Below are positions 1 through 5,109 of a stretch of 5,773 nucleotides of DNA, piece after piece. The translations under genes and the position numbers were made by a program. Location of the stretch: assembly GCA_023389095.1 (NCBI GenBank), contig JAEWFB010000220.1, positions 1 through 5,773 of the forward strand. The letters are read 5' to 3'. Within the stretch, counting starts at the first letter, position 1, and the number at the start of each line of letters is the position of its first letter. Origin of the DNA: Actinomycetes bacterium. GTDB lineage: Bacteria > Actinomycetota > Actinomycetes > Actinomycetales > Dermatophilaceae. The notes beneath the pieces were generated by a model. It did no database searches. It had not been told where the DNA came from and saw nothing but the letters and a program-made list of their open reading frames with translations.

Positions 1-216
1 GTCCTGGCCTCGCTCAGCTCGGCCGTCGCGGCGGCCGAGTCGTCCGGCCGGTCGGCGGTCCTCGTCTGCGCGCCGGTGCTGCGGCCCGCCCTGCGCCGGC
101 TCCTGCCACCCGCGCCGCGCGGCCTGCCCGTGCTGTCCTACGCCGAGGTGACCTCGGCCGACGTCACCATCGAGACCGTCGGGGTGGTGCGCGTTGGCTC
201 AGCAGTTCCTGCTTGA
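1..216 (+). CDS. flhA: Flagellar export gate protein FlhA, C-terminal end (partial)
   Basis: The window opens inside this gene; the last 71 codons are visible in frame 1 and end at TGA 214-216. FlhA is the large inner-membrane subunit of the flagellar type III export gate, and its cytoplasmic C-terminal domain docks chaperone-substrate complexes. The visible part matches the end of that domain: a hydrophobic strand VLVCAP, then an Arg/Leu/Pro-rich helix (LRPALRRLLPP), then LPVLSYAEV, the nearly invariant strand-turn of FlhA tails, and a final ETVGVV strand. The membrane domain and the FHIPEP signature lie outside the window. The next gene starts inside its last codons (23-base overlap), which suggests translational coupling. 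The family call rests on the tail motif and on the flagellar genes downstream. Confidence 0.85.
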   Translation, partial: VLASLSSAVAAAESSGRSAVLVCAPVLRPALRRLLPPAPRGLPVLSYAEVTSADVTIETVGVVRVGSAVPA

Positions 217-1189
217 GGGTCGCTCGCTCGACGAGCTGGCCCGCGAGGCGATGCACCTCTACGGTGACGGCGCCCGGATCGTGCGCGCCGAGCGGGTCCT
301 CGACGCCGGCATCGCCGGGTTCCTCGGCCGCCGCCACCTCGAGGTGACCGTCGAGGTCGCCGAGACCCGGCTGCCGCGCGTCGTGCCGATCCAGCCCGCC
401 CTGCACGTCCTCGGGGACCGCACCGGCATCATGGCCCTGCTCGACAGTGCCGACCGCGCCGAGGACGACGTCAACGCCGGTCCGCGCCCCGACCCCGGCT
501 CCGGCCCCGATGGCAGCGTCGACGCCGAGGCCGACGACCTCGACGCGGTCCTCTTCGGGGTGGCCGACCCGTCCCCGCCGCCCTCCACCGGGTCCGTCGA
601 CCCCGTGTCGACCGAGTCCGCGGGCCTGTACGACCTGCTCGCGCGCCTCGGCGACGACCGTCAGCGCGCGCAGCCGCCCGTCGAGCCCGTCCCGGTGCTG
701 TTCGCGGCCCCCGGCGACCTCGTGCTCGTCATCGGCCTCGAGGACACCGCCCGTCACGTCGCGACCATGATGGCCGACGCGTCGACGACCCCCGGGCGCG
801 CCGCCTACGACCTGCACGGCGCCGGCGCCGCCGACCTGCCCGGTCGTCCGCACCTGACCGGCCGCTGGGACGCCGCCCGGGCCCGGGCGGCCGCGGTCGA
901 GTCGGGCACGACCGTCCTCGTCGCGTGCGGGCTCGGGTCCACCGCTGCGGGCCTGCCGCACCTCGAGGCCGCCGCCGCGCTCGGCGCCGACCAGGTGTGG
1001 CTCGTCGTCGATGCGCGCCACAAGGCGGACGACTCGAGCGCGTGGGTCGACCACGTGCGGGCCTCGCTCGAGGTGGACGCCCTGGCCGTCGTCGGCGCCG
1101 GCGAGACACGCTCCGCACACACCGTGAACGACCTCGGCCTTCCCGTAGGGTGGAAGGACGGTGAGCCGGCGCCACGGACGGTGCTCTGA
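194..1189 (+). CDS. FlhF-like protein with a degenerate, probably GTPase-dead SRP-type G domain
   Basis: 331 residues with a TTG start at 194, chosen because GGGGTGG (181-187) sits 6 bases upstream and the frame has no other good start near the conserved N-terminus. FlhF is an SRP-family GTPase that positions and numbers flagella. Residues 1-55 resemble the FlhF N-terminal/B region: a helix with DELAREA, then GARIVRAERV, then GFLGRRHLEVTVEV. Residues about 85-155 form an Asp/Pro/Ser-rich linker. Residues 165-331 follow the order of an SRP GTPase fold but lack its motifs. At the P-loop position stands GLEDTARHV (181-189) with no GK[ST]. The DTAGR position reads ACGLGS (244-249) and the TKLDE position reads VGAGE (300-304). 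The hydrophobic strands and the closing LGLPVGWKDGEPAP are retained. It lies between flhA and csrA, where flhF occurs in many flagellar clusters. The frame is intact, so this looks like divergence rather than a broken gene. It could also be read as an uncharacterised flagellar protein. Confidence 0.8.
   Translation: MAQQFLLEGRSLDELAREAMHLYGDGARIVRAERVLDAGIAGFLGRRHLEVTVEVAETRLPRVVPIQPALHVLGDRTGIMALLDSADRAEDDVNAGPRPDPGSGPDGSVDAEADDLDAVLFGVADPSPPPSTGSVDPVSTESAGLYDLLARLGDDRQRAQPPVEPVPVLFAAPGDLVLVIGLEDTARHVATMMADASTTPGRAAYDLHGAGAADLPGRPHLTGRWDAARARAAAVESGTTVLVACGLGSTAAGLPHLEAAAALGADQVWLVVDARHKADDSSAWVDHVRASLEVDALAVVGAGETRSAHTVNDLGLPVGWKDGEPAPRTVL
1124..1151 (+). promoter_or_regulatory. Candidate housekeeping-type promoter for csrA
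   Basis: Inside the 3' end of the FlhF-like gene, TAGGGT at 1146-1151 fits the actinobacterial TANNNT -10 pattern. A weak -35-like GTGAAC lies 16 bases upstream at 1124-1129. Transcription would begin near 1158 and give csrA a leader of about 100 bases that includes the hairpin at 1196-1230. The -10 match is good and the -35 poor. In a GC-rich coding region such matches can arise by chance, so csrA may instead be read only from the flagellar operon. Confidence 0.25.
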
Positions 1190-1195
1190 GCCGCG

Positions 1196-1230
1196 TCGGG
1201 CCGGAACGCCTCGTGACGTCCCGGGCCCGA
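1196..1230 (+). other. Strong imperfect hairpin in the csrA leader (RNA structure or terminator)
   Basis: TCGGGC (1196-1201) pairs with GCCCGA (1225-1230). After a bulged G1224, CGG (1202-1204) pairs with CCG (1221-1223), and after an A/C mismatch, ACG (1206-1208) pairs with CGT (1217-1219), leaving the 8-base loop CCTCGTGA. That is 12 base pairs in 35 bases. It begins 7 bases after the stop of the FlhF-like gene and ends 13 bases before the csrA ribosome binding site. There is no T-tract after it. It may attenuate or end upstream transcription, or it may be a regulatory fold in the csrA leader. Confidence 0.4.
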
Positions 1231-1243
1231 ACACCGCACCCAC

Positions 1244-1251
1244 GGAAGGGG
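1244..1251 (+). promoter_or_regulatory. csrA ribosome binding site overlapping a CsrA-type ANGGA motif
   Basis: GGAAGGGG lies 4 bases before the csrA ATG and is a strong Shine-Dalgarno sequence that fixes the start. With the preceding bases it reads ACGGA, which fits the ANGGA core bound by CsrA proteins. A second GGA (1203-1205) lies in the upstream hairpin. This layout would allow CsrA to block its own translation. That is an inference, because GGA is common in purine-rich ribosome sites. Confidence 0.45.
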
Positions 1252-1255
1252 ATCC

Positions 1256-1522
1256 ATGCTCGTCCTGACCCGCAAGCCCGGCGAGAAGATCATGATCGGC
1301 GACGACATCGTCATCACGTTCCTCGAGAGCCGAGGCGGCGACGGCATCCGCATCGGCATCGACGCGCCCCGGCACCTCGAGATCAAGCGCGAGGAGATCT
1401 TCGGCGCCGTCGCCGATGCCAACCTCGAGGCCTCGAGGGCCACGGCCGACGACGTCCTGCGCGGCCTCGGCAACGCGCCGAGCAACCCGCAGGAACCGGA
1501 ACCAGGTGCCCCTACCCCGTAA
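1256..1522 (+). CDS. csrA: Carbon storage regulator CsrA (RsmA family RNA-binding protein)
   Basis: 88 residues from ATG 1256. CsrA is a small dimeric RNA-binding protein that binds GGA motifs in mRNA leaders and usually blocks translation; in Gram-positive bacteria it represses flagellin and is held in check by the flagellar assembly protein FliW. The whole core is present: MLVLTRKPGE at the N-terminus (L4 and R6 in the RNA-binding strand), then IRIGIDAPRHLEIKREEIF (31-49), with R45 equivalent to the essential R44 of the E. coli protein. E. coli CsrA is about 61 residues and the Bacillus one about 74. Here a tail of roughly 28 residues, ending in a Pro/Glu-rich stretch, extends past the core. 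Gram-positive CsrA proteins use their C-terminal extension for FliW contact, so a FliW partner is likely, but no fliW is in the window. Its place between flagellar genes supports a motility role. Confidence 0.95.
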   Translation: MLVLTRKPGEKIMIGDDIVITFLESRGGDGIRIGIDAPRHLEIKREEIFGAVADANLEASRATADDVLRGLGNAPSNPQEPEPGAPTP

Positions 1523-1549
1523 CGTTTCCCCTGCTCCACCCGATGGTCC

Positions 1550-1601
1550 GTGATCGATTTTCGCGTTTTCGATACAAAACGGACAAATCACCCCAAACTG
1601 G
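1550..1601 (+). promoter_or_regulatory. AT-rich control region upstream of fliA with phased A/T tracts
   Basis: The 154-base gap between csrA and fliA holds a 52-base block with 23 G or C (44%), in surroundings that are otherwise strongly GC-rich. It contains T-tracts at 1558-1561 and 1566-1569, each followed by CG, and A-tracts at 1576-1579, 1585-1587 and 1595-1597, each preceded by C. Their centres are 8 to 10 bases apart, close to one helical turn. This fits bent DNA or a repeated binding site at the fliA promoter. No convincing -35/-10 pair for a known sigma factor was found in it. Confidence 0.45.
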
Positions 1602-1608
1602 TCGCAGT

Positions 1609-1621
1609 CGGACGGCGTCCG
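1609..1621 (+). repeat. Perfect 13-base dyad in the fliA leader
   Basis: CGGACG-G-CGTCCG is an exact inverted repeat around a single central base, about 55 bases before the fliA start and just after the AT-rich block. It may be a dimeric regulator's site, or in RNA a 5-bp stem with a 3-base loop. A shorter exact dyad, TCACCGTGA, lies at 1652-1660, close to the fliA ribosome binding site. Such short dyads can occur by chance in GC-rich DNA. Confidence 0.3.
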
Positions 1622-1676
1622 TGGGGGTGGACTGGCCCTCCGGTCTCGCGGTCACCGTGATCGTCAGAGGGGTCCT

Positions 1677-2591
1677 GTGGAAAAAGCGGAGCGAAACCGT
1701 CTCGTCGTCGACCACCTTCCCCTCGTCGGCTACCTCGTGTCCGAGCTGTGCGGTCGGGCGACCCACCTGTCGCGCGAGGACCTCGCGTCGGTCGGCGCCG
1801 TCGGTCTCGTCCTCGCCGCCGACGCCTACGACCCGTCGACCGGGGTGCCGTTCGGTGCCTACGCGCGGCGCCGCATCACCGGCGCCCTCGTCGACGAGCT
1901 GCGGTCGCTCGACTGGGCCGGGCGTGGCACCCGCCAGCGCATCAAGGCCCTCCAGTCGATGACCGAGACCCTCGCCGCCCGGCTCGGGCGCGCCCCGACC
2001 CACGACGAGATGGCCGCGGCCCTCGGCCTGACGAGCGACCAGGTGCGTGCCTGCCTCGCCGACGCCGCCCGGACCGTCGGTCCCCTCGACGAGGCCGCCG
2101 AGGCCCTCACCGCCGACATCGTCGCCCCCGAGGACTCGGTGCTCGAGCTCGAGCGCGTCCGCTACCTCGGGGCCGCGGTCGCCGCCCTGCCCGAGCGGCT
2201 GCGCCTCATCGTCACCGAGATCTACCTCGAGGGCCGGGCGGTCAAGGACGTCGCGGCCGACCTCGGCCTGACCTCCTCGGCCGTCTCCCAGCAGCGTGGC
2301 GAGGCCCTGCGGCTGCTGCGGGGTGGGCTCGAGCAGCACTACGCCGACGACACCGTCGCCTCGGGCCGGACCGGTGCGGCGGACCACGCGGCGGTCCCGA
2401 CCCCGCGTCGGGCCGCCTACCTCGAGAACCTCGGCGAGGCCGTGCACGGCCTGCGCTGCGTCCACGCCCGCCAGCCCGGCGTCGGCCACCCGGCACCGGC
2501 GTCCGCGGTCCCGACCGCCTCGGCCGGCGGTGCCCTCGTCCCCACGACGGTGCCGGTTCCGGTACCCGCCTCGCTCGAGGCTGCCGGCTGA
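1677..2591 (+). CDS. fliA: RNA polymerase sigma factor of the FliA/WhiG (sigma-28) family with a long C-terminal tail
   Basis: 304 residues from GTG 1677, with AGAGGGG (1666-1672) 4 bases upstream. Sigma-28 factors direct RNA polymerase to late flagellar and chemotaxis promoters. Domain order is clear. Region 2 covers about 8-92: HLPLVGYLVSEL, then LSREDLASVGAVGLVLAADAY, then GVPFGAYARRRITGALVDEL, the FliA/WhiG form of the core-binding and -10-reading helices. Region 3 covers about 94-145, including APTHDEMAAALGLTSDQV. Region 4 covers about 158-222, with LPERLRLIVTEIYLEGRAVKD and the helix-turn-helix VAADLGLTSSAVSQQRGEAL that reads the -35 element. FliA proteins normally end near residue 240-260. 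Here about 80 Ala/Pro/Val/Thr-rich residues (224-304) follow, ending in a VPVPVPASLEAAG-like stretch. It follows csrA, so the cluster encodes both transcriptional and post-transcriptional control of motility. No anti-sigma factor FlgM is visible. Confidence 0.9.
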   Translation: MEKAERNRLVVDHLPLVGYLVSELCGRATHLSREDLASVGAVGLVLAADAYDPSTGVPFGAYARRRITGALVDELRSLDWAGRGTRQRIKALQSMTETLAARLGRAPTHDEMAAALGLTSDQVRACLADAARTVGPLDEAAEALTADIVAPEDSVLELERVRYLGAAVAALPERLRLIVTEIYLEGRAVKDVAADLGLTSSAVSQQRGEALRLLRGGLEQHYADDTVASGRTGAADHAAVPTPRRAAYLENLGEAVHGLRCVHARQPGVGHPAPASAVPTASAGGALVPTTVPVPVPASLEAAG

Positions 2592-2597
2592 TTCCCA

Positions 2598-2621
2598 GCC
2601 GACGCCCAGTGTGGCGTCGGT
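2598..2621 (+). terminator. GC-rich hairpin after fliA, likely terminator of the flagellar transcript
   Basis: CCGACGCC (2599-2606) and GGCGTCGG (2613-2620) form a perfect 8-bp stem around the 6-base loop CAGTGT. A G-T pair (2598/2621) can extend it to 9 bp. It starts 6 bases after the fliA stop codon. No T-run follows, which is usual for actinobacterial intrinsic terminators. The right arm also overlaps the -35 region of the promoter proposed for the next gene, so it could act as an operator instead or as well. Confidence 0.6.
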
Positions 2622-2637
2622 GTGCGGGGCCTATGGT
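2609..2637 (+). promoter_or_regulatory. Candidate leaderless promoter for the penicillin-binding protein gene
   Basis: TATGGT at 2632-2637 is a good TANNNT -10 element, and only 5 bases (CCCCT) separate it from the GTG at 2643. That spacing puts the transcription start at or next to the start codon, the hallmark of leaderless genes, which are frequent in Actinobacteria. The -35 region near 2609-2614 (GTGTGG) is weak. No Shine-Dalgarno sequence stands at the right distance from GTG 2643 or from the alternative GTG 2622, which favours leaderless translation. Confidence 0.5.
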
Positions 2638-2642
2638 CCCCT

Positions 2643-4700
2643 GTGGGTACCAAACGTCTCGACGTCCAGCGGACGATACGGATGCTCGTCGCCTTCCTCA
2701 CGGCGTCGGTCGCCGTCGGCCTGCTCGGTGCCGGCCTCTACGTGCCGACCGTCGCGGCCCTCGGCGGGCTGTCGAACGCCGGCAGCGAGGCGTTCATGGC
2801 CCTGCCGAGCACCTTCACCATGGCCCAGCTCGTCCAGGGCTCGCGGATCCTCGCGGCCGACGGCTCGGTCATCGCGACGCCGCAGGACGAGAACCGCGTC
2901 GTCGTGCCCATCTCACAGGTCGCCCCGGTCATGCGCGCGGCCCAGGTGGCCATCGAGGACAGCCGGTTCTACGACCACGGCGCCATCGACCCCCAGGGCC
3001 TGACCCGGGCTGTCATCCAGGACCTGCGCACGGGGCAGGCGACCCAGGGCGCCTCGACGCTGACCCAGCAGTTCGTCAAGCTCTCGCTGCAGGCCCAGGC
3101 CCTGCGCACCGGACAGGACGCCGCGGCCGAGGCCGCCGTGGCCAAGACGATCCCACGCAAGCTGACCGACCTGCGCTACGCCGTCGCCCTCGAGCGGACG
3201 TGGACCAAGGACCAGATCCTGCAGGGCTACCTCAACCTCGCCTACTACGGCGACGGCGCCTACGGCGTCGAGGCCGCGGCCCGGCACTACTTCGGGGTGC
3301 ACGCCAGCCACCTCACGCTCACCGAGGCCGCCACGCTGGCCGGCCTCGTGCAGAGCCCGAGCGCCACCGACCCGGTCAACCACCCGAAGGCGGCGCAGGC
3401 CCGGCGCAACGTCGTGCTGGCCCGGATGCGGGCGCTCGACCAGCTGACCGCCGCGCAGTACGAGGCCGCCGTGAAGCGCCCGATCGCCAAGGACCTGTCG
3501 GTCACCAACCCGCCCGCGACGTGTGCCGCGTCGGCGGAGCCGTACTTCTGCTCCTTCGTCATCACGTGGCTCGAGCAGCAGCCGGCGCTCGGCCCGACCC
3601 AGCAGGCGCGGCACGACCTGCTCTTCCAGGGCGGGCTCACGATCCGCACCACCCTCGACCCCTCGGTCCAGGCCACCGTCGACAAGTCGCTGCGCCGGGT
3701 CGCCCCCGAGCACAACGCGCTCGGGGTCTCCGCGGCCGCCTACGTCACCCAGCCGGGGACCGGCGCCGTGGTCGCGCTCGGTCAGGACACGCAGTACGGC
3801 ACGGGGGGCGGCGCGACCGAGCTCGACTTCGCCGTCGACCAGCGGTACGGCGGCTCCGGCGGGTTCCAGTTCGGGTCGACGGCCAAGGCGTTCTCGCTCG
3901 TCACGGCCATGAAGCAGGGCCTCGGCATGAACGCGTCCGTCGATGCCCCGGCAGCCGACAACCAGCAGCCGGCCACCTTCCGGCCCTCGCAGTTCCCCCA
4001 GCCGTGCGGCCTCGGCAGCGACTGGAAGGTGTACAACGACGAGGCGTGGCCGGGTGGGACGATGTCGCTCAAGCAGGCCACGGCGAAGTCGACGAACACC
4101 GCCTTCGTCGCGCTGGCGAGCCGCCTCGGCGTCTGTGCGATCCACAAGACGATGAAGGACTTCGGCGTCCACGGTGGCGACGGCTCGCCGCTCGGCACCT
4201 ACCCGCCGCAGGTCATCCTCGGGGCACAGACGGTCTCACCCCAGACGATGGCCGACGCGTACGCCGGGCTCGCCGACCACGGCACCGTCTGCCAGATGCA
4301 CCCGGTCACGAGCGTCGTCCAGGACGGCAAGACGCTGTGGGCCCCCGGCACCTCCTGCCGGCAGGTGGCCGACCCGGGTGCCGTTGACCAGGCCACCAAG
4401 TACCTCGAGTACAACATGACCAACGGCTCGGGCATCCTCAACCAGCTCGCCGGCCGGACGTCGGCGGGCAAGACCGGGACGGCCGACGGCAACGCGCAGT
4501 CGTGGTTCATCGGGTACACCCCGCAGCTGACGACGGCGGTCTGGGTCGGCAACCCGGTCAACCCGACCCGGCGGATGTTCAACGTGTCGATGGCCGGCAA
4601 GTCGTGCACGGCGATGACCGGCGCCTGCTTCGCGGCGCCGATCTGGCGACGCATCATGGACGGTGCGCTCGCGGGCGACCCGGCGCTGCCGATGCCGTGA
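2643..4700 (+). CDS. Bifunctional class A penicillin-binding protein (GT51 glycosyltransferase and transpeptidase)
   Basis: 685 residues from GTG 2643; GTG 2622, in frame 21 bases upstream, would add 7 residues but lies directly behind the hairpin. The enzyme polymerises lipid II into glycan strands and cross-links stem peptides at the outer face of the membrane. Residues about 12-38 are one transmembrane anchor. GT51 motifs follow in order: EDSRFYDH (105-112, catalytic Glu105), QGASTLTQQF (135-144), RKLTDLRYAVALE (172-184), YYGDGAYGVEAAARHYFG (201-218) and LTEAATLAGLVQSPS (226-240). The second catalytic acid, normally Glu in RKxxE, is Asp176 here. The transpeptidase domain has the nucleophile motif STAK (Ser412, Lys415), STN (483-485) and KTG (610-612). 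The protein ends soon after, with no PASTA domain. All eight cysteines (294, 303, 455, 498, 550, 572, 655, 662) are extracytoplasmic. It resembles actinobacterial PonA-type proteins and is transcribed apart from the flagellar genes. Confidence 0.93.
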   Translation: MGTKRLDVQRTIRMLVAFLTASVAVGLLGAGLYVPTVAALGGLSNAGSEAFMALPSTFTMAQLVQGSRILAADGSVIATPQDENRVVVPISQVAPVMRAAQVAIEDSRFYDHGAIDPQGLTRAVIQDLRTGQATQGASTLTQQFVKLSLQAQALRTGQDAAAEAAVAKTIPRKLTDLRYAVALERTWTKDQILQGYLNLAYYGDGAYGVEAAARHYFGVHASHLTLTEAATLAGLVQSPSATDPVNHPKAAQARRNVVLARMRALDQLTAAQYEAAVKRPIAKDLSVTNPPATCAASAEPYFCSFVITWLEQQPALGPTQQARHDLLFQGGLTIRTTLDPSVQATVDKSLRRVAPEHNALGVSAAAYVTQPGTGAVVALGQDTQYGTGGGATELDFAVDQRYGGSGGFQFGSTAKAFSLVTAMKQGLGMNASVDAPAADNQQPATFRPSQFPQPCGLGSDWKVYNDEAWPGGTMSLKQATAKSTNTAFVALASRLGVCAIHKTMKDFGVHGGDGSPLGTYPPQVILGAQTVSPQTMADAYAGLADHGTVCQMHPVTSVVQDGKTLWAPGTSCRQVADPGAVDQATKYLEYNMTNGSGILNQLAGRTSAGKTGTADGNAQSWFIGYTPQLTTAVWVGNPVNPTRRMFNVSMAGKSCTAMTGACFAAPIWRRIMDGALAGDPALPMP

Positions 4701-4731
4701 CCGGAGCGTCCAGCGACCCGAGCCGTTCCGG
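4701..4731. terminator. Possible stem-loop between the convergent genes
   Basis: The 37-base gap between the penicillin-binding protein gene and crcB contains CCGGAGCG (4701-4708) facing CGTTCCGG (4724-4731), an 8-bp stem with one G-T pair and a 15-base loop. It starts one base after the stop codon. A rival pairing, CGACCC (4714-4719) with GGGTCG (4743-4748), also exists. Either could end transcription from both sides, but the loops are large and no T-run follows. Confidence 0.3.
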
Positions 4732-4737
4732 ACCGTT

Positions 4738-5109
4738 CTAGGGGGTCGTGCCGAGGGCATAGCCGCCGAGCGCCGCCGCGAGACCGGCGACGAGCGAGAC
4801 GCCGACGTTGAGGCACGCCACGAGGACGGCCCGCGACTCGAGCAGTCGCAGCGTCTCGTAGCTGAAGGTCGAGTACGTCGTGAGGGCCCCGCAGAACCCG
4901 GTGCCGATGCCGAGGGTGACCGCTGCCGGGACGTCGTGCGCGACCGTCAGCCCGGTGACCAGCCCGAGCACGAGCGAGCCGATGACGTTGACCACCAGCG
5001 TCCCCCACGGCATGAGGCTGTCGTGGCGGGACTGGACGGCGCGGTCGGTGAGGTAGCGCGCGGGGGCTCCCACGGCCGCCCCGGCGCAGACGAGCAGGAG
5101 CGCCGTCAC
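4738..5109 (-). CDS. crcB: Fluoride ion channel subunit CrcB/Fluc (first copy, complete)
   Basis: 123 residues from GTG 5109, whose GTGA overlaps the stop of the DUF190 gene. Fluc proteins are small four-helix membrane subunits that form antiparallel dimers with two fluoride pores and export toxic fluoride. Family signatures: GAAVGAPARYL (10-20) in helix 1, WGTLVVNVIGSLVLG (35-49) in helix 2 with pore Asn41, and GTGFCGALTTYSTFSYE (69-85) in the broken helix 3. Helix 4 is about 95-118. The length is normal for the family. The Phe box TTFSTF is altered to TTYSTF, so Tyr79 replaces the first pore Phe while Phe82 is kept. The second copy at the window edge has the opposite change. Two adjacent, diverged copies usually form an obligate heterodimer, each locked in one orientation. 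This is the last gene of the operon and converges on the penicillin-binding protein gene. Confidence 0.93.
   Translation of the reverse strand: MTALLLVCAGAAVGAPARYLTDRAVQSRHDSLMPWGTLVVNVIGSLVLGLVTGLTVAHDVPAAVTLGIGTGFCGALTTYSTFSYETLRLLESRAVLVACLNVGVSLVAGLAAALGGYALGTTP

Noticed and set aside
1498..1525. GGAAC (1498-1502) with TAACGT (1520-1525) as an ECF or housekeeping promoter for fliA
   Set aside because: The spacing and -10 sequence fit no ECF consensus well, there is no housekeeping -35, and the elements lie within the end of csrA.
1568..1575. TTCGATAC as a sigma-28 -10 element (GCCGATAA-like) upstream of fliA
   Set aside because: Only the CGATA core matches, and the expected TAAA 15 bases upstream is absent (CGTG at 1549-1552).
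164..1591. A 475-codon open frame on the - strand opposite the FlhF-like gene and csrA
   Set aside because: Its Arg/Gly/Val-rich composition is what the antisense of a GC-rich gene gives. It has no recognisable domain, and the + strand genes carry the family motifs.
1580..1630. Several GGA triplets in the fliA leader as CsrA binding sites
   Set aside because: The number of GGA triplets is about what base composition predicts for a leader of this length, and none overlaps the ribosome binding site.
2622..2642. GTG 2622 as start of the penicillin-binding protein
   Set aside because: It sits against the terminator hairpin with no ribosome site, and the TATGGT to GTG 2643 spacing favours the later start. 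It cannot be fully excluded.
2913..4172. A 419-codon - strand open frame opposite the penicillin-binding protein gene
   Set aside because: Antisense shadow with Gly/Arg/Leu/Val-rich sequence and no family motif.
1748..4387. An 879-codon + strand open frame running across fliA, the hairpin and most of the penicillin-binding protein gene
   Set aside because: It is an out-of-frame shadow dominated by Arg, Pro and Gly, made possible by the rarity of AT-rich stop codons. The two real genes in the other frame have complete domain sets.
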